From assembly GCF_000247815.1 (NCBI RefSeq), contig NC_021673.1, forward strand, positions 50,766,543 to 50,830,542: a stretch of 64,000 nt of DNA, given 5' to 3'. A program made the translations under genes and the position numbers. This document shows positions 34,326 to 47,267 of the stretch, in pieces; within the stretch, counting starts at the first letter, position 1, and each line of letters begins with the position of its first letter. The notes beneath the pieces were generated by a model. The model worked only from the letters and a program-made list of their open reading frames with translations, was not told the DNA's origin and ran no database searches. This DNA comes from Ficedula albicollis. Lineage: Eukaryota > Chordata > Aves > Passeriformes > Muscicapidae.

Positions 34326-37300
34326 CATTTGGATGCACACCACTGGCTTATTCAGTATATTTTCCATCAGCCCTGGGACTGTTGTTCTTGAGTTTCAGTC
34401 CTCAGTTGGAGTACTTCTTCCCACAAGTCTGGATTTCACTCTCTCCTGACAAAGCTTTACTTTCTGCTTTAATCTGATGCAGGACAGAGCAGTGAAAGAC
34501 CGAATTTTTCATACAGTTTTCCACCATTTTTACCACAAAAAGTGAGAAATAGTCTGTCTTTTCTTGGTTTCTCATCAGCTGTTGGTGAACTGGGCTATCC
34601 TAGTCTTTTCTGTAGACCCACTTTGCTGATAAGGAGCTTCCCTTTCTCATAGTGCAGTGCTGAGATCAAGGGGTGACTGGGACCATACTGTGGGCTGGTT
34701 CCTGCAACACCCTCCACATTCCATGACCCCAGGATGATGCCTTTGCACCGTGCTCCAACAAAAGCAGCCAATGCTGAGTGCTCCAAAATATCTATGCAAG
34801 CAGGGTTAAATGGCTGTTGCTGCCTTCAGAGCAATAGTGCAACAGTGCCTGGCCCCACAAGATGCCACTTCTCCTTCGGCCTAGTTTGGCCAAATGGATG
34901 AGGTTTAACCTTTGTAGATGAGCAACCTTATTATCCTTGGGATAGGCTCTGCCTTGTGGTGTTGTGCAAAGTGACACCAGTGTGTCTATGGTGTGACGTG
35001 TCACCAGTTTCCTGTGTGTAAACTTTGTGCTTTCAAAATTTTTTGCCTTACTGGTTGCTGACAGGGACAATCTCTAAAGCTTTTTCAGCTTAATGTACTG
35101 GCATTTATTTATAGCTCTACCTTGACAAAGTTTTATATTAATTTTTCACGGGAAAATGCATTGTTCACAAAAGCAAGGGACTAACTAATAGCAGACTAGA
35201 GCTAAACCTAGCAAAAGCAGGTGTTATGCAATTTGTCACCACATGACTCTGCTAATGCATCTTTAGCCCAGGACTGCGGTACCCCTGCCATGTTTTAAAG
35301 TGCAGAAAGATAAGCGTACACTGTACCCTGGAGGGCCTTAGTCTATAAATGTAATTCAGAAATATGGGAAACAGTGCTCTGAATATGATGGCCCTCTTCG
35401 ACACAATTACAGGAGCAGCGTGAGGTGTTGAACATTTGCAGCAAGGGTGCACACAGCAAAAGGGAAGTTGGATGAGCAGGCTGTTAATTCAAGCCTAGAT
35501 AAGCTTCTGACTAAGAGGTTTTTAATTTGTTTTTTTGCCCTAATATGATCATTGTATGATAGCAGTTTTACTGAGAAGAACCTATTACAACCTGCGCTCA
35601 TCTGCAGAGCCACATTTAATGAGGAGGATACCTCACAGCTTTTAATGGGCCTCTACAGATTTCAAGTATATGATTCCAAAAAAGCTTTGAATATCAAAAT
35701 GTTTTTATTTGGCTGCAGATGAAGACACTCTGATGTGGAAAAAACTGTGTGCTGTTTGAAATGAAATGAAATGAAAAGGGCAACAGATGAAAAAGAGTAT
35801 TTTCTCTCAAAATAGAGAGAGACGGAGACAGACAAGGCATTTGATCCCTTAGTGCCTCGTTTGTGTCTGTCTTTGTGCTTTCAGGATCATTTTCACGGAA
35901 TGCACCAGGAATATCACTCCAATGCTCAATGTTCTCAAACTCCTGCTGAATTAATGGAGATGGAAGACTTTCAGTACTATAGAAGAGAAGCTAATTTCCA
36001 GGGGTCGCAGGCAGGGAAGCATATGCCTAGGCTGCAACCTCCAGATGCACACCCTCAATCTTAAATCACATCAGCTAAACAAGCCAGGCCAAGGTTGTGC
36101 TGGCCACTAACAATTTTTCAAATGGCTGAACGATGACAAATCATTCCTCTAGTTACCCACTGAGACCTCAATGAATTATAAGAGCCTGCATTAAAGCCTG
36201 AAAATCAATAATCCCTGGCTCATGAATAGTTAAGAACTAGGCAGAGGATGGGCAAAGCAAGCATGAGCAGGTGCACCCTTACTGGGAAGGCACAGTCTCC
36301 ATAATTTCATGTGTAGAGAATCAGAGGAAGATTTTTTTCTGATCTCACCCAGAAACAGGTGGCTAGCTGGTACATGTGATAAGTTAAGCTTACTGGTGTA
36401 TTTGGCTTTCCATTTCTTAAGGGTATAGAAGCAGATTGTGTGGCCAGGTAGATGGAGAAATCTGGTTTTCATACATGGTTCCCTTTGACCTTATATGATG
36501 TCTTAGCAATTTTCCTGGCAATGAGTTATGACACCATCTAAGGAAAAGGTTTTGGGGTAGGCTAAAGTCTTTTGATCTATGTGTGTGTGCGCAAATGAGT
36601 GTTCATACAGTTGGACGTCAGCTCTTTAAAGTAGCATCCTCAGAGAAACACAGTGCTCTTGCCCATTGTATATATATGAGTGATTCTGTTAGTATTAATA
36701 CTTTGAGAATTTTTTGCTCCCCTTCCTTTTGTATTCAGCAGGGAGTGTAAGAAATAACATATTTTTTTTGCATTCTGATGGGGAAAAATTCTCAGTACTG
36801 GTTACCTTTAAAGTGGTTATCAGTAGCAGATGCTGGACCTGATGTTATTTGGCTTTCCTGACTTTTTCCGATTGTACAGGTCATGTATTTCCCAGCACTG
36901 TGTGTGCTTGACGAGGCACTTTTTTCTACAAAGAGAAGAGATTGTGTACCCTGGGGGAAATCTCATCATCAGCCCCAAGGATTGCTCTGTAATTTTCTCA
37001 GCTGTAAGGAAAGTGGTCCATCCATGCACTGCTACCAAACATGGCAGGCCGTCTCCATTTTCCTCTCATGAGATTGTGTTGCTAAGCCTGCATCAGGAAT
37101 ACTTATTCCTGCAGTCTCTTGCACAAAATGGTAACAGACATTCACTAAGGCAAGCAGAAACACCACGTGGTCCTCAGCATGGCTAAGCTCAAGGTCTAGC
37201 TTCTCTTCAGAAGCACTGAACTCAGATGGCCTGTGTCTGTCTGGAATTTTGCTAATATTTTGGCCCAGGTTTGGATGATGCTTTAAAGGTATTCCTGCAA

Positions 37301-38402
37301 GAGAAGCCTAACCTGCCAACTTCTGCCCTTCCTCAGCCTTGTGGGCCATTCTTCAGGGCCATGCAGACACAGGGCTTCACACAGTTATTTGTCCTGGCCG
37401 CAGCTCTTTCTACACAGCATAAGGCTTGAGCCTGTGCTGGTGATACAGGTGCAAAGGAGAAAGGACCTGCCTGTTGCTGAAAAAGGGAGCTCCTGCCTCT
37501 GAGGATATCCTCTATACATTTCTGCTTCAATCAGTCCTTCAGATACTGCCCTAAAGATTATTTGCCTTCTTTTGCTATACCAGGTAATCCCAGTGTTTAA
37601 CAATGAAGTATGCTGTTCCTGGCTGCTACTAATTAATATATTTTAACCTGTCAATAATTAATGTGGAAATTGGGAAGAATAATGCTGTGGAGGCTACAGC
37701 CTGAGATCTGCTGCCTGGCAACTGTGGATGTGCATATCTCTTATATATCAGGAAATTAGAAACTGGAGCAAGAACTGATCTGACATTTTGTAAGATGATA
37801 TAAATGGGCCCACTCAACAAACACTAGATTTATGTGAGGGTGTGAGTGATATGTGCCTGGGGGAAAGATATTATCTCTTTTATGAAGGTGCAGTTAATAC
37901 CAGACATCAATTAAGTATAGTTCATTAAAGCCTTTGGGTAATCTTATTTTTGGATGAGATCAGAGGAGCAACTTACAAGGACTGACAGAGGGGTTATCTT
38001 GGTAATAATCTTCACTTTTGCATTTAGCATCTCTCATAGGATGAGCTAAGTGAAGTAGTATCTAGACTGTAACAACAATAACCTTTTCAGATGGAGAGAC
38101 TGTGCAGTGAGATGTAATAGTGGCTTACCATGTTTGAAATAGTTGCATTAGATAGGTTTATTGAGATATGCCAGTAGTGCTGATATGTTAATGGTTGGTT
38201 TATGCCCTCACTCCCCATCCTCAGAGGGGTAGATTTGCCTCTGCCATGTTCATAGGATGTGGCTTTGTCTAAAATATTTCCTTTGTGCAGATGGAGTGAT
38301 GGGAGGCTGGCAAAATTATGATACTGTTAAGAGGGTGATGTTTTGTTGTTTCTTCCTATTCTGGCTTTAATATTCCTTTACATATTGGATGTTTTAAAGG
38401 AA
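34326..38402. other. Unique non-coding sequence
   Basis: No repeat family or exon recognised. The largest frame (118 codons, 36830-37186 plus) has an overlapping 72-codon frame on the other strand and no recognisable domain. Confidence 0.5.
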
Positions 38403-39342
38403 TCAGTTTGAGTGTTGTTTTCTTGAATTGGTCTCCACATTTTGAATCCCAAGTGTAGTGCACTGGTTGCGGGAAATAAAGTGAGGAGCCAATGGCAATT
38501 GAGATCCCACATCTAATTTCCAGTTAGTAATCCAGCTGTCAGACGAAGAGACAGAAGAAACAAATTTCTTCAACACACCTGGAAGAAACAGGGTAAATCT
38601 TTGCATGAAGCCTAAATTCTGTAACTTCTGAGAATGTCTCACTTTCCTAGGTTCTGCTGCCAAAACAGGCTGCACACTGCATTTTGACACTGAAACTGTC
38701 CACAAATTATTCATTTTTCCTGGTTTTCTGGTCTTTCTTGTGAAATCTTCTGTGGCTGCTTGTTTAATTTGTGTCACAGCTGCTCCTGTGGAATGAAGCA
38801 TGCGGGCTGGCTGCAGCGCAGGCTTGGGGCTGCAGGAGGCAGCGAGGAGACTGAGCATCGCTGAAACAAAAGCCCCCCAGGGTCTGCAGGAGGGTGTCAG
38901 GAGGGAGGGAGAAATGAGGATGGGCTGCATACCCGTGGCAGAGCTGGTCTCTCTGGCATCATCCTTCCACCAGGGAGAGACAGCTAAAAAGGAGAGAATA
39001 GAGAAATCCTGCTCAGGAGACAGTTGTGATTTGAAGTCTCTAGATGCTAAGACAGTGTGCTGCCTTTCAGCAAGTAGTTTGCTGAAACGGCAGATTTTTA
39101 AGTGGGATGATTTTTCCATGCCACTTTTTACATCTTTGAAGCAAAAGCTTCATCAGCGCTTAGCTTACCAGCACTGGCACTTTAACTTGCAGACCTTATT
39201 TGCAGGGGAGAAGAGCTATCTTCACTCTCCTCAGATCCCCTACCCCCTTGAGGTGAGTCATTGGAGGGATTCATACCAAAAGCTGCCAAAATGCAGCCCA
39301 AAGGTCCTGCAGAGGACCACTTCTGCCAGCCACTTCTGTTAA
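38403..39342. other. Unidentified region with long open frames on both strands
   Basis: The minus strand is open for 238 codons (38403-39119) and the plus strand for 180 codons (38800-39342), overlapping antisense. These are the longest non-repeat frames in the window. On the plus strand a pyrimidine-rich tract ends in 'tgtgtcacag' at 38779, and a strong donor-like 'cttgaggtgagt' places a GT at 39253-39254, so an exon of about 473 bp (38780-39252) is conceivable. Neither protein resembles a family I know, and no membrane segment, signal peptide or zinc-finger pattern is seen. Locally higher GC makes chance opening more likely. I do not call a CDS. Confidence 0.3.
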
Positions 39343-40315
39343 ATGCTGTGGCATTCCCACCTCTTCCTGACTCATCACCTCCTTCCTTTTCCTTTCTTCC
39401 TGCAGCACAGAGCTTCAACCTTGCTGGCTCTGGGAATAATACATCTATAGCTCTCCAGAGTTGACACAACCTAAAGTAGGCTAGGTTTATGGCAGTGTAT
39501 TTCAGCTAATCCTTGTTCATATATAGGGTTTTCTGTTTCAGAGACAAATCATGTCAAATACCCTATAATGAGAAAAAACTGGAAATGCTGACTTACTGAA
39601 AGGATTATTTGACATGGACTGTTCATACCATCATGCATGGTTTGAGTTTCCTGCTTCCCACAACTCTACTCAAGGCTTTTGGAACCCTTGGAAATCTTTT
39701 CCTAGTAATTATTCTGCTTTGTGGATTTGGGTCTTTTCCACTACATGTGTTAACTGAACAAACAATCATACACCAGATCCAAAGGAAAGAGATAATCCAT
39801 GGAATTTCTTAGACTTGAGTGGGATATCAGAATAGCACAAAAGTAAATCTGGTGATACAACATGAGGCAAAGCTGAGTCATTTCCCAAAGAACCCAGCTT
39901 GAAACATCCCTACTAACAAAGTTTCTGCACTCTACTTAAAGAGCTGACACTAATATAGCCTGCATCAAAAGCATTCAATTTTACTCTATTATCTGCCTTG
40001 CTGCACTATAACCAGCACAGTTCTTTGTTGGGCCATGCTGTGCTTCAGTCCATAGCACCTGTCATCTCCTATGGAAGAGAAGATAGGAGAGAAATGTATT
40101 TCATGGTGCCAGACTCTGGCCAATGCCCAGTTTGCCCTAATTTTCAGGGCAGCCCTTATGCAGATTTCTGCTGTGGGGCTTTAAAGCAGCAGTGCAGAAA
40201 AAAAAAAAGTCTGTGGGGTTGCTTCACCCTTTCAGAGCACAAGGATACTCACAGCTTCCTGAAATGGAAGGATTTTAATTAATTAATCTACCCCCCACCC
40301 CTTTCTCCCCTCATC
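39343..40315. other. Unique non-coding sequence
   Basis: Nothing recognised before the hexanucleotide array. Confidence 0.5.
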
Positions 40316-40478
40316 CCCTTTCCCTTTCCCTTTCCCTTTCCCTTTCCCTTTCCCTTTCCCTTTCCCTTTCCCTTTCCCTTTCCCTTTCCCTTTCCCTTTC
40401 CCTTTCCCTTGCCCTTGCCCTTGCCCTTGCCCTTGCCCTTGCCCTTGCCCTTGCCCTTGCCCTTGCCCTTGCCCTTCC
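40316..40478. repeat. (CCCTTT)n then (CCCTTG)n hexanucleotide array
   Basis: About 15 CCCTTT units (to about 40405) change abruptly to about 12 CCCTTG units (to about 40475). The minus strand is therefore a series of regularly spaced GGG tracts that can in principle form G-quadruplexes, which may explain the sequence failure immediately downstream. Confidence 0.95.
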
Positions 40479-40503
40479 CTTCATTAAAGGCATCAAGTCC
40501 AAA

Positions 40504-41458
<955 letters not shown>

Positions 41459-42466
41459 CCCAGCAGCTTTTCTGCTGTGTTCCTGCCCGAAGTTGCTTTT
41501 CAGGTTTATTTGTTTCTGTCTACATATGAGAACCTGATGTTTTCCTTGCCAAAGTGCTGTCCTTACAGTAGAGCAGACTAAGTAGGCTTTGCTGAGCTGG
41601 GTGAGGCAGAAGGATGCTGTATCTCTTCCTGACACCTCTACTTTAAGCTTAGCTTTGGCCACTGCTGCTACTTGTCACCACCTGATGTCTCGCCAGAATC
41701 TGAGTTCCTCTTCCCTGCAGTGTACAATTAAATTTAGTCAGCGTTATTCCCCAAAGTATGCATGCTGCAGAATACAGGAAAAGGGTAGATGGTGAGCTAG
41801 TTATTCTTTCTATTTATGCTCTTAACAAGATGAATTAAGAAAGGGACATTTAATAGCAAATCTCACTACAGCTTTTTCTGAAACATCTTTGCTGTGAGAG
41901 ACTTATAAGGTTGATGTTCTCATTAGACAGTGTACTACTGAAAGGTAGCTAATTAGCTCTGCTAATTAGCAAAGCCACAGTATTGTGGTTATTATGGTAG
42001 ATTAAATCACATATTGCAAAAATATGGGAGATATGAGAGTCTCCCAGTCTGTTTTCAAAATACCTCCTTTTCTTCAGTCTGGCTAAATATATAATTTCAC
42101 TGTTTATTCCAGTTCACATCAATATCCCAAATTCTCACAAAATACGTATGTAATAGTTTGCTGTTCCAGTGCAATTTCTGTAAACATTTAATCTCCCATG
42201 GTGTATATGTGTTGTCTTTTTCCCCACTGCTGGTGTTCGCTGGACATCTATTAATGCTCTGTAACCAAAGGAAAGAAGTAATCTTTTGAAGTCTTGGCAC
42301 TGTAAGCAAGAATGGCATAAAATTATTGTGGTGATTTGTTTAAATTATTAAAATGCTTTAAATTATTTAAATGATTAAATTTTTTCCGGATTAGTTTTTC
42401 AGTTTATATGTTTGAACCAATTATAAAAACCAAACAACAACAAACCAACCAACCAACCAAAGACAC
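41459..42466. other. Unique AT-rich sequence with paired TAATTA palindromes
   Basis: No exon recognised. The 10-bp palindrome GCTAATTAGC occurs twice, at 41948-41957 and 41961-41970. TAATTA is the core of many homeodomain binding sites. This could mark a conserved non-coding element or be chance in AT-rich DNA. Confidence 0.4.
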
Positions 42467-42771
42467 TGTCGTGGTTTAACGTAGTTGGTTTTTAGTTAAA
42501 GAGAAAAATCCATGAATTAGTATAGATGTAGGGCTTTGGCCACTTCTCTCTTTCAGCAAAATTGATCGGCCAGTGGATGATGATGATGATGATCAAGGGG
42601 AAGTGCCCTCAAAGCTACCTCCTGACACAAAATCAGAACTTAAAGCCATTTAAGTGGCCCTGGACATTTCTAAAAGAGAGAAGTGGCCAAAGCTCTACCT
42701 CTACACTGATTCATGGATTTTTCTCTTTAACTAAAACCCAAGTGTTTTAATACCATATGTTAACCACAGCA
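42467..42771. mobile_element. Foldback element with long inverted repeats
   Basis: Arms at 42490-42556 and 42670-42736 are reverse complements over 67 bp with 62 identities and no gaps, separated by a 113-bp loop that includes a short (GAT)n tract. Weaker inverted similarity continues outward: the left edge reads 'tgtcgtggtttaac' and the complement of the right edge reads 'tgctgtggttaac'. Flanks 'gacac' and 'cacac' resemble but do not exactly match each other. The structure fits a non-autonomous foldback or MITE-like element, or two LTR-edge fragments in opposite orientation. No transposase frame is present. The family is not recognised. Confidence 0.7.
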
Positions 42772-43626
42772 CACACCAAATAAACAACTCCCCTTGAGCC
42801 CCCTGCAACTAAACTCCTATAAAATGAATGAGTATGAAAATATGATGCATTCAGCAGAAGACCCAAAGACCTTTATATCTCCATCAAAACTTTGTGCAGC
42901 TATGTTGAGCATGGTGAGTTCATCCCCTACACTGCCTTTCCAGATTTCTCCTTAATATATTATTTTTTTCAACCACAGTTCATCAAGATTGTCTCCTCTG
43001 TAATGTCAGAATCCAGATGATGACTGTCTGGCATGTGGTCTGTAAGACTTTTTATGATCTTCTTCTATATCTCATCTAGTCCCATTCCATATCTTAGTGG
43101 TCTCAACAAGCCTTGGAATAAAAAGTGGGAGTGTATGACAGCAAAAACCATTGCTATGGAAAGCATAAACAGAAAAGACTTCACAAGAAGTATCTGTATT
43201 GTTTTTACTGAGTGGTCATTGAGACATAGTAAAATGAAGACAAATGAAGGCAAATATCAGAGCCAGGATGAAGACCCATCTATTCTGATTTAACCTACAT
43301 CCCACTGTACAACCCTGCCTTTGAGGCCTTGTCATCTGGAGAATGTTGTTTTTTCTCTTAGTAAGCAGCAGACCCCCACAGAGATCTGGGAGAGCAATCC
43401 TACTGAAGGCAGTGAGGATGACTTATTTGGGTCTTATTTTCTTCCCCCAGTGGTAAAGACAGAAAAAACCCATGAATCCCCGCATTGAAAGTGTAAAAAG
43501 ATACTGTCTTATGTAAAGATACACGGGCCAAGAAGGGACAACAAATTACATGTTGGCTGCATGGGCTGGAGACAGGGGTCTTCCTCCGAGCTCGCCAGAA
43601 ACACACGAGTCCCCTTCTGGGAGCTG
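42772..43626. other. Unique non-coding sequence, possibly containing more LTR
   Basis: No exon recognised. The part at about 43540-43626 has GC-rich sequence continuing from the LTR fragment to its right and may belong to it, but there is no intact copy in the window to compare it with. Confidence 0.4.
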
Positions 43627-43754
43627 CTCCCATCTACTCCTTTTGTCTGGAGTCATCATAGGTCCTGGGTGTAACCCAGCCAGCTCCATTGGCATGATAA
43701 TGGGAAAAATTCTTTAAATTGACACAGTAACAGAAAAACACTCAACCCCCAACA
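43627..43754 (-). mobile_element. LTR fragment, same family as 26-kb and 52-kb copies
   Basis: Read on the minus strand from 43754, the sequence opens 'tgttgggggttgagtg' and follows the first ~120 bp of the 52-kb LTR with roughly 90% identity, including 'ttactgtgtcaattt' and 'ggttacacccaggacc'. It continues past the points where the two other copies turn into poly-G, so it shows real element sequence beyond those points. The opposite LTR edge (a 'cctggtttggaggaca' type end) is not found, so the copy is truncated or diverged. It looks older than the other two. Confidence 0.85.
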
Positions 43755-46700
43755 GTATGCACAGCACTAGAGCTTGTAAAAACAACACTGTTGTATTTAA
43801 CATTTCCTCTGCAGAGTCCTTCAACATTACTGTAAAGTAATAGTGGATTATGCCCACAATGTGCAGTAGATAATTTCCTTTGATACCTTTTGGGATAGAG
43901 TGAAGAGGAGGGGTTTTCACAACTATCATAACCCATACGGCACTTATGATGCTCAGTGTCATTTTGTTTGGGGAAATACTATGATTGAAGAAAATGATAC
44001 TTGTGATGTCTTCAACTTTTCATTTTCTTAAAGACTTCTTGGTATCAAAATGTAAATGAAGACTATTAGCAGAACCTAGAGTCAGGAATTTGACTGATGA
44101 TTTGTTGAACTTGGACCTCAGATTTCAGTAGCTTTTTTTTTTTTTTCATTTTTTTTCCTCAGAAACATTACTATGAATAATACTAGGTCACACATACACA
44201 TTTTTCTTGAGGGATAACCTATATATAGTGAAAAATGATTGAAGGCTACTTGCTTATTTTGGAAGAACTGGGTTAAGTACAACTGCTCTGCTACAAGGCA
44301 TTTGCCCTTCAACATATTGATTAGAATATTGACAACCTGAGCAGAAATAGCTGTTTAAAAATCACTGAAGAATTTATGAATAATCTCATTAAATTTTTAA
44401 AGTCTTAATTTTCCCAAAGTCAATATTGGAAAAAATGCGTCCACTTTTCTGTCTTACTGTTAATGTGAGCAAAATTTTAAGGATTTGATAAGCACCAAGA
44501 TTGTCCTCTTTCAAGACAAGACTGGTGCATGTTACTGAAATGATGTGGTATGGTTTGCAATAGCCTTTCTGCACAGGCTTGGTTTGGCAGCTTGCAGTGC
44601 TACTGGGTGGCTAGAGCATATAACGTAAAAGGTGCTGGATTTGACATTTCTGTGACCTCTTGCTGTCTCTTTTGTAAGTACTTCATTGGAATTTTGTTGC
44701 TGGTCTTTCAGACACAAGTAGTAGTCTAGGTTTGTTTTTTTTTGTTTTAATTATATTCCAATTTATACTTCAGGTCTTGTTCCTCATTGCAGACAAATGC
44801 ATATGAATAGCAGGAATATTATGCATTAGGCAAATTATATCACAGCTGAAATCTTCATACACAGTACAAAACAACTATTTGTGCTGAGATGGATAGATGA
44901 TTATTACCTCTTTGTTTTCTTTTTCATTATCTTTTTGAATGAAAATCTCCTTGTAAAGCCATTATCCTTGCTTTAACAGCTCTCTATATTGAATATGTCT
45001 CTGCCTCTTCTCTCTTTTTTTCTTTGCTTAGATTGAGTTTTAATTTTCTTTGATTTCTGAGCTCTACTTTCCTTGTTTCATATTTTTACAATGTCCTGTT
45101 CAAAAATTCAGTATGCCTGTACTCAATTTTGTTTCTCAAGTGCATGTAGGCCAAAAAGTAGCAGAAACCTTCTCTAAAAACTATATTTATAGCCTAGTGG
45201 CAAGCACTCTCCTCCTACACTGGAAAGCTGTGAAAAACTGTCAAGATGTGAGTGTGCATTACAATGCTCCTGATGACTGGAACTGGTTTATTTTTTAACC
45301 ATGGCTTCATTTTGTCAGTTACACCAAATAGAACAGGAAAGAAGCTCTTCCAATAAAACCCAGCAAAACAGACTACACAGCTTAAAATTACAGCATCTCA
45401 AACTAATCCACCCATCAAACTACATGATGACTTCCAAAATTTTTCCTACTACCCCCATGACTCACTTGAGGACAAGAGTAGAAGAGGACCTCAAAATTGC
45501 AACCTGCCAGATGAAGGAAAGAAAATTACTGTGGTTGTCATTGGTGTCAGAGAACCCTGCAATGACATTAGGTGCACTCCTTAAAAGAGGACAGTGTCTT
45601 ATAATACAGAGGAAAGCAAATAACTTCTCTACCCCTGTTGGTCTCTTTCAAGTATAAACAGGACATGAACATCCCTTCCCTAATTAATGGTTCATTTCAC
45701 CCTAATCATCTGCTGCATAGATTTCATCCTGTGCATCAGCCAGGCACCTTTCACAATGTGAAGATAGTAAGGGGCCTAACTTTCCATAACTCCCTCATTG
45801 CAAGCCGAATTCTTCTCATGCTGGACACACTTTTACAAAGACCTGATTTGAAATGTGAAGTCAATGCAACCCTTGGCTGCAATTACAGCATATTTGGACT
45901 CAGGCTCTAATTGAATAGTCCTGTTAGTCAATGAGAGTTTTTGTGAAATGGTGTCATTAATTGGAATAAAAATGCTGCAATGTGGCTTTGCGTCGTCTGG
46001 GTGAATAACAAAATTATTTTGATTCTGTATAAGTAACACTTACCTACAATGTAGCATTTTCTTTTTCTGCAACATTTTCAGTACTCAGGGTACATAAAAC
46101 TGTGTCCATGTTCTAAAGGGAAATATCAAGATACAAAAAAATTATATATTTTTTTCTTCAGTTTGTATATGAACTTTAACTGACTATCCAATCAAAATTT
46201 TAGAAAATCTAATAGTAGGGAAAAAAAAACATAAAGCCTTTGACTACAGCTCTGGTTTATTTTCTCCATTTCATGGTCTTAAACTACTGGTGGTATTAAG
46301 GTTGAATCCTCTGAATACCCATCTGATCTCAAAAGTAGCTAGTATGAAATGGAGATAGGAGTAGACTAATACTGAGCTTCTGTCAAAAAGATGCAAAAAT
46401 CCTGAAGATTTCTGTGACAATTATTTCTCCCCTGTGACTTGCTCTCTCCTAGACAGCTTTCAGGTGGAATTTTTTTTTAATTCCATGAAACTTACGGTTT
46501 TTGGAGGTTTGGGGATGTTTTAGTGGCTGATTTGATTTTGCAAAAGTGTCCCTGTCTAAAAAAAAAGCTTCTTGTGCTTATCAGAGGAGATATCTTTCCA
46601 TGGCTAAATGAGCTGCCAGGCTGGCTACCTGCTTGGTACAACTGAGAAGAAAACCTACCTAACTTTTCAGCAGAGGATTAAGAACTCTGAAACCTTTTGT

Positions 46701-47099
46701 CTGGTTTGTGAAATATCTCCATCATTGGTCTTTCAGTGACTGATTTCTTAGGTGCTTTCTGTGTGCATTGAAGATAGGCCTGCATTCAGCCTCTTCTCAT
46801 GGGATGTTATCCACCATTCTTCTCCTCTTGGGTTTCTTCAGCTCTGGAACTGACAACAAAGTAGGTGTACAGCACAGGAACTGGAAGAAAGGAAAAAAAA
46901 GTAAAAAATCTCCAACAAGGAAACACAGCATCAAGAAATGGTAGCTACTACCTCCTTTACTACGCAGATGACACATGGGAAAGAAGGTTCATGGAAGGGT
47001 GAAGTATTAGATTCAGGTGTTTTTGTCAGTGTTTTGGTTGGTTGTTTTTTTTCTTTTTTTTTTTTAAATTGTATTTTTATTCTAATTTTTCCTTATAAA
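43755..47099. other. Unique AT-rich non-coding sequence
   Basis: No repeat or exon recognised. Two adjacent plus-strand frames (118 codons at 45301 and 90 codons at 45638) have no domain I can name, and the second has an antisense frame over it. Confidence 0.5.
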
Positions 47100-47267
47100 G
47101 AACTATTATTCCTATTTCCATAGGAATAACCTGAGAGCCTGAGAGCTCCTTAATTTCAAAATTATAATAATTTGGAGGGAGGGGGTTTACATTGTCCATT
47201 TCAAGAGAGGCTCCTGCCTTTCTTAACAAACACCTGCTAACAAACACCTGTCTTTCGAACTGAGACA
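47100..47267 (+). mobile_element. Older relative of the LTR family, 3' end fragment
   Basis: The sequence 'aattataataatttggaggg', then 'tccatttcaagagaggctcc', 'tgcctttcttaacaaac' and 'acctgtctttcgaactgaga' parallels the end of the 52-kb LTR (an 'aattataatacttgggggg' block, 'ctgtttcaaagg', 'tgcctttattggcag', 'acctgtcctccaaaccagga') in the same order and orientation. It is clearly more diverged. A 13-bp direct duplication of 'taacaaacacctg' sits near the end. The left LTR edge is not recognisable. Confidence 0.65.

Noticed and set aside
40316..40478. Interstitial telomeric repeat
   Set aside because: The units are CCCTTT and CCCTTG, not the vertebrate CCCTAA, and no CCCTAA unit is present.
45301..45910. 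Two adjacent plus-strand frames as exons of a gene
   Set aside because: No recognisable domain, no convincing splice pairing, and an antisense frame overlaps the second. Frames of this length are expected by chance.
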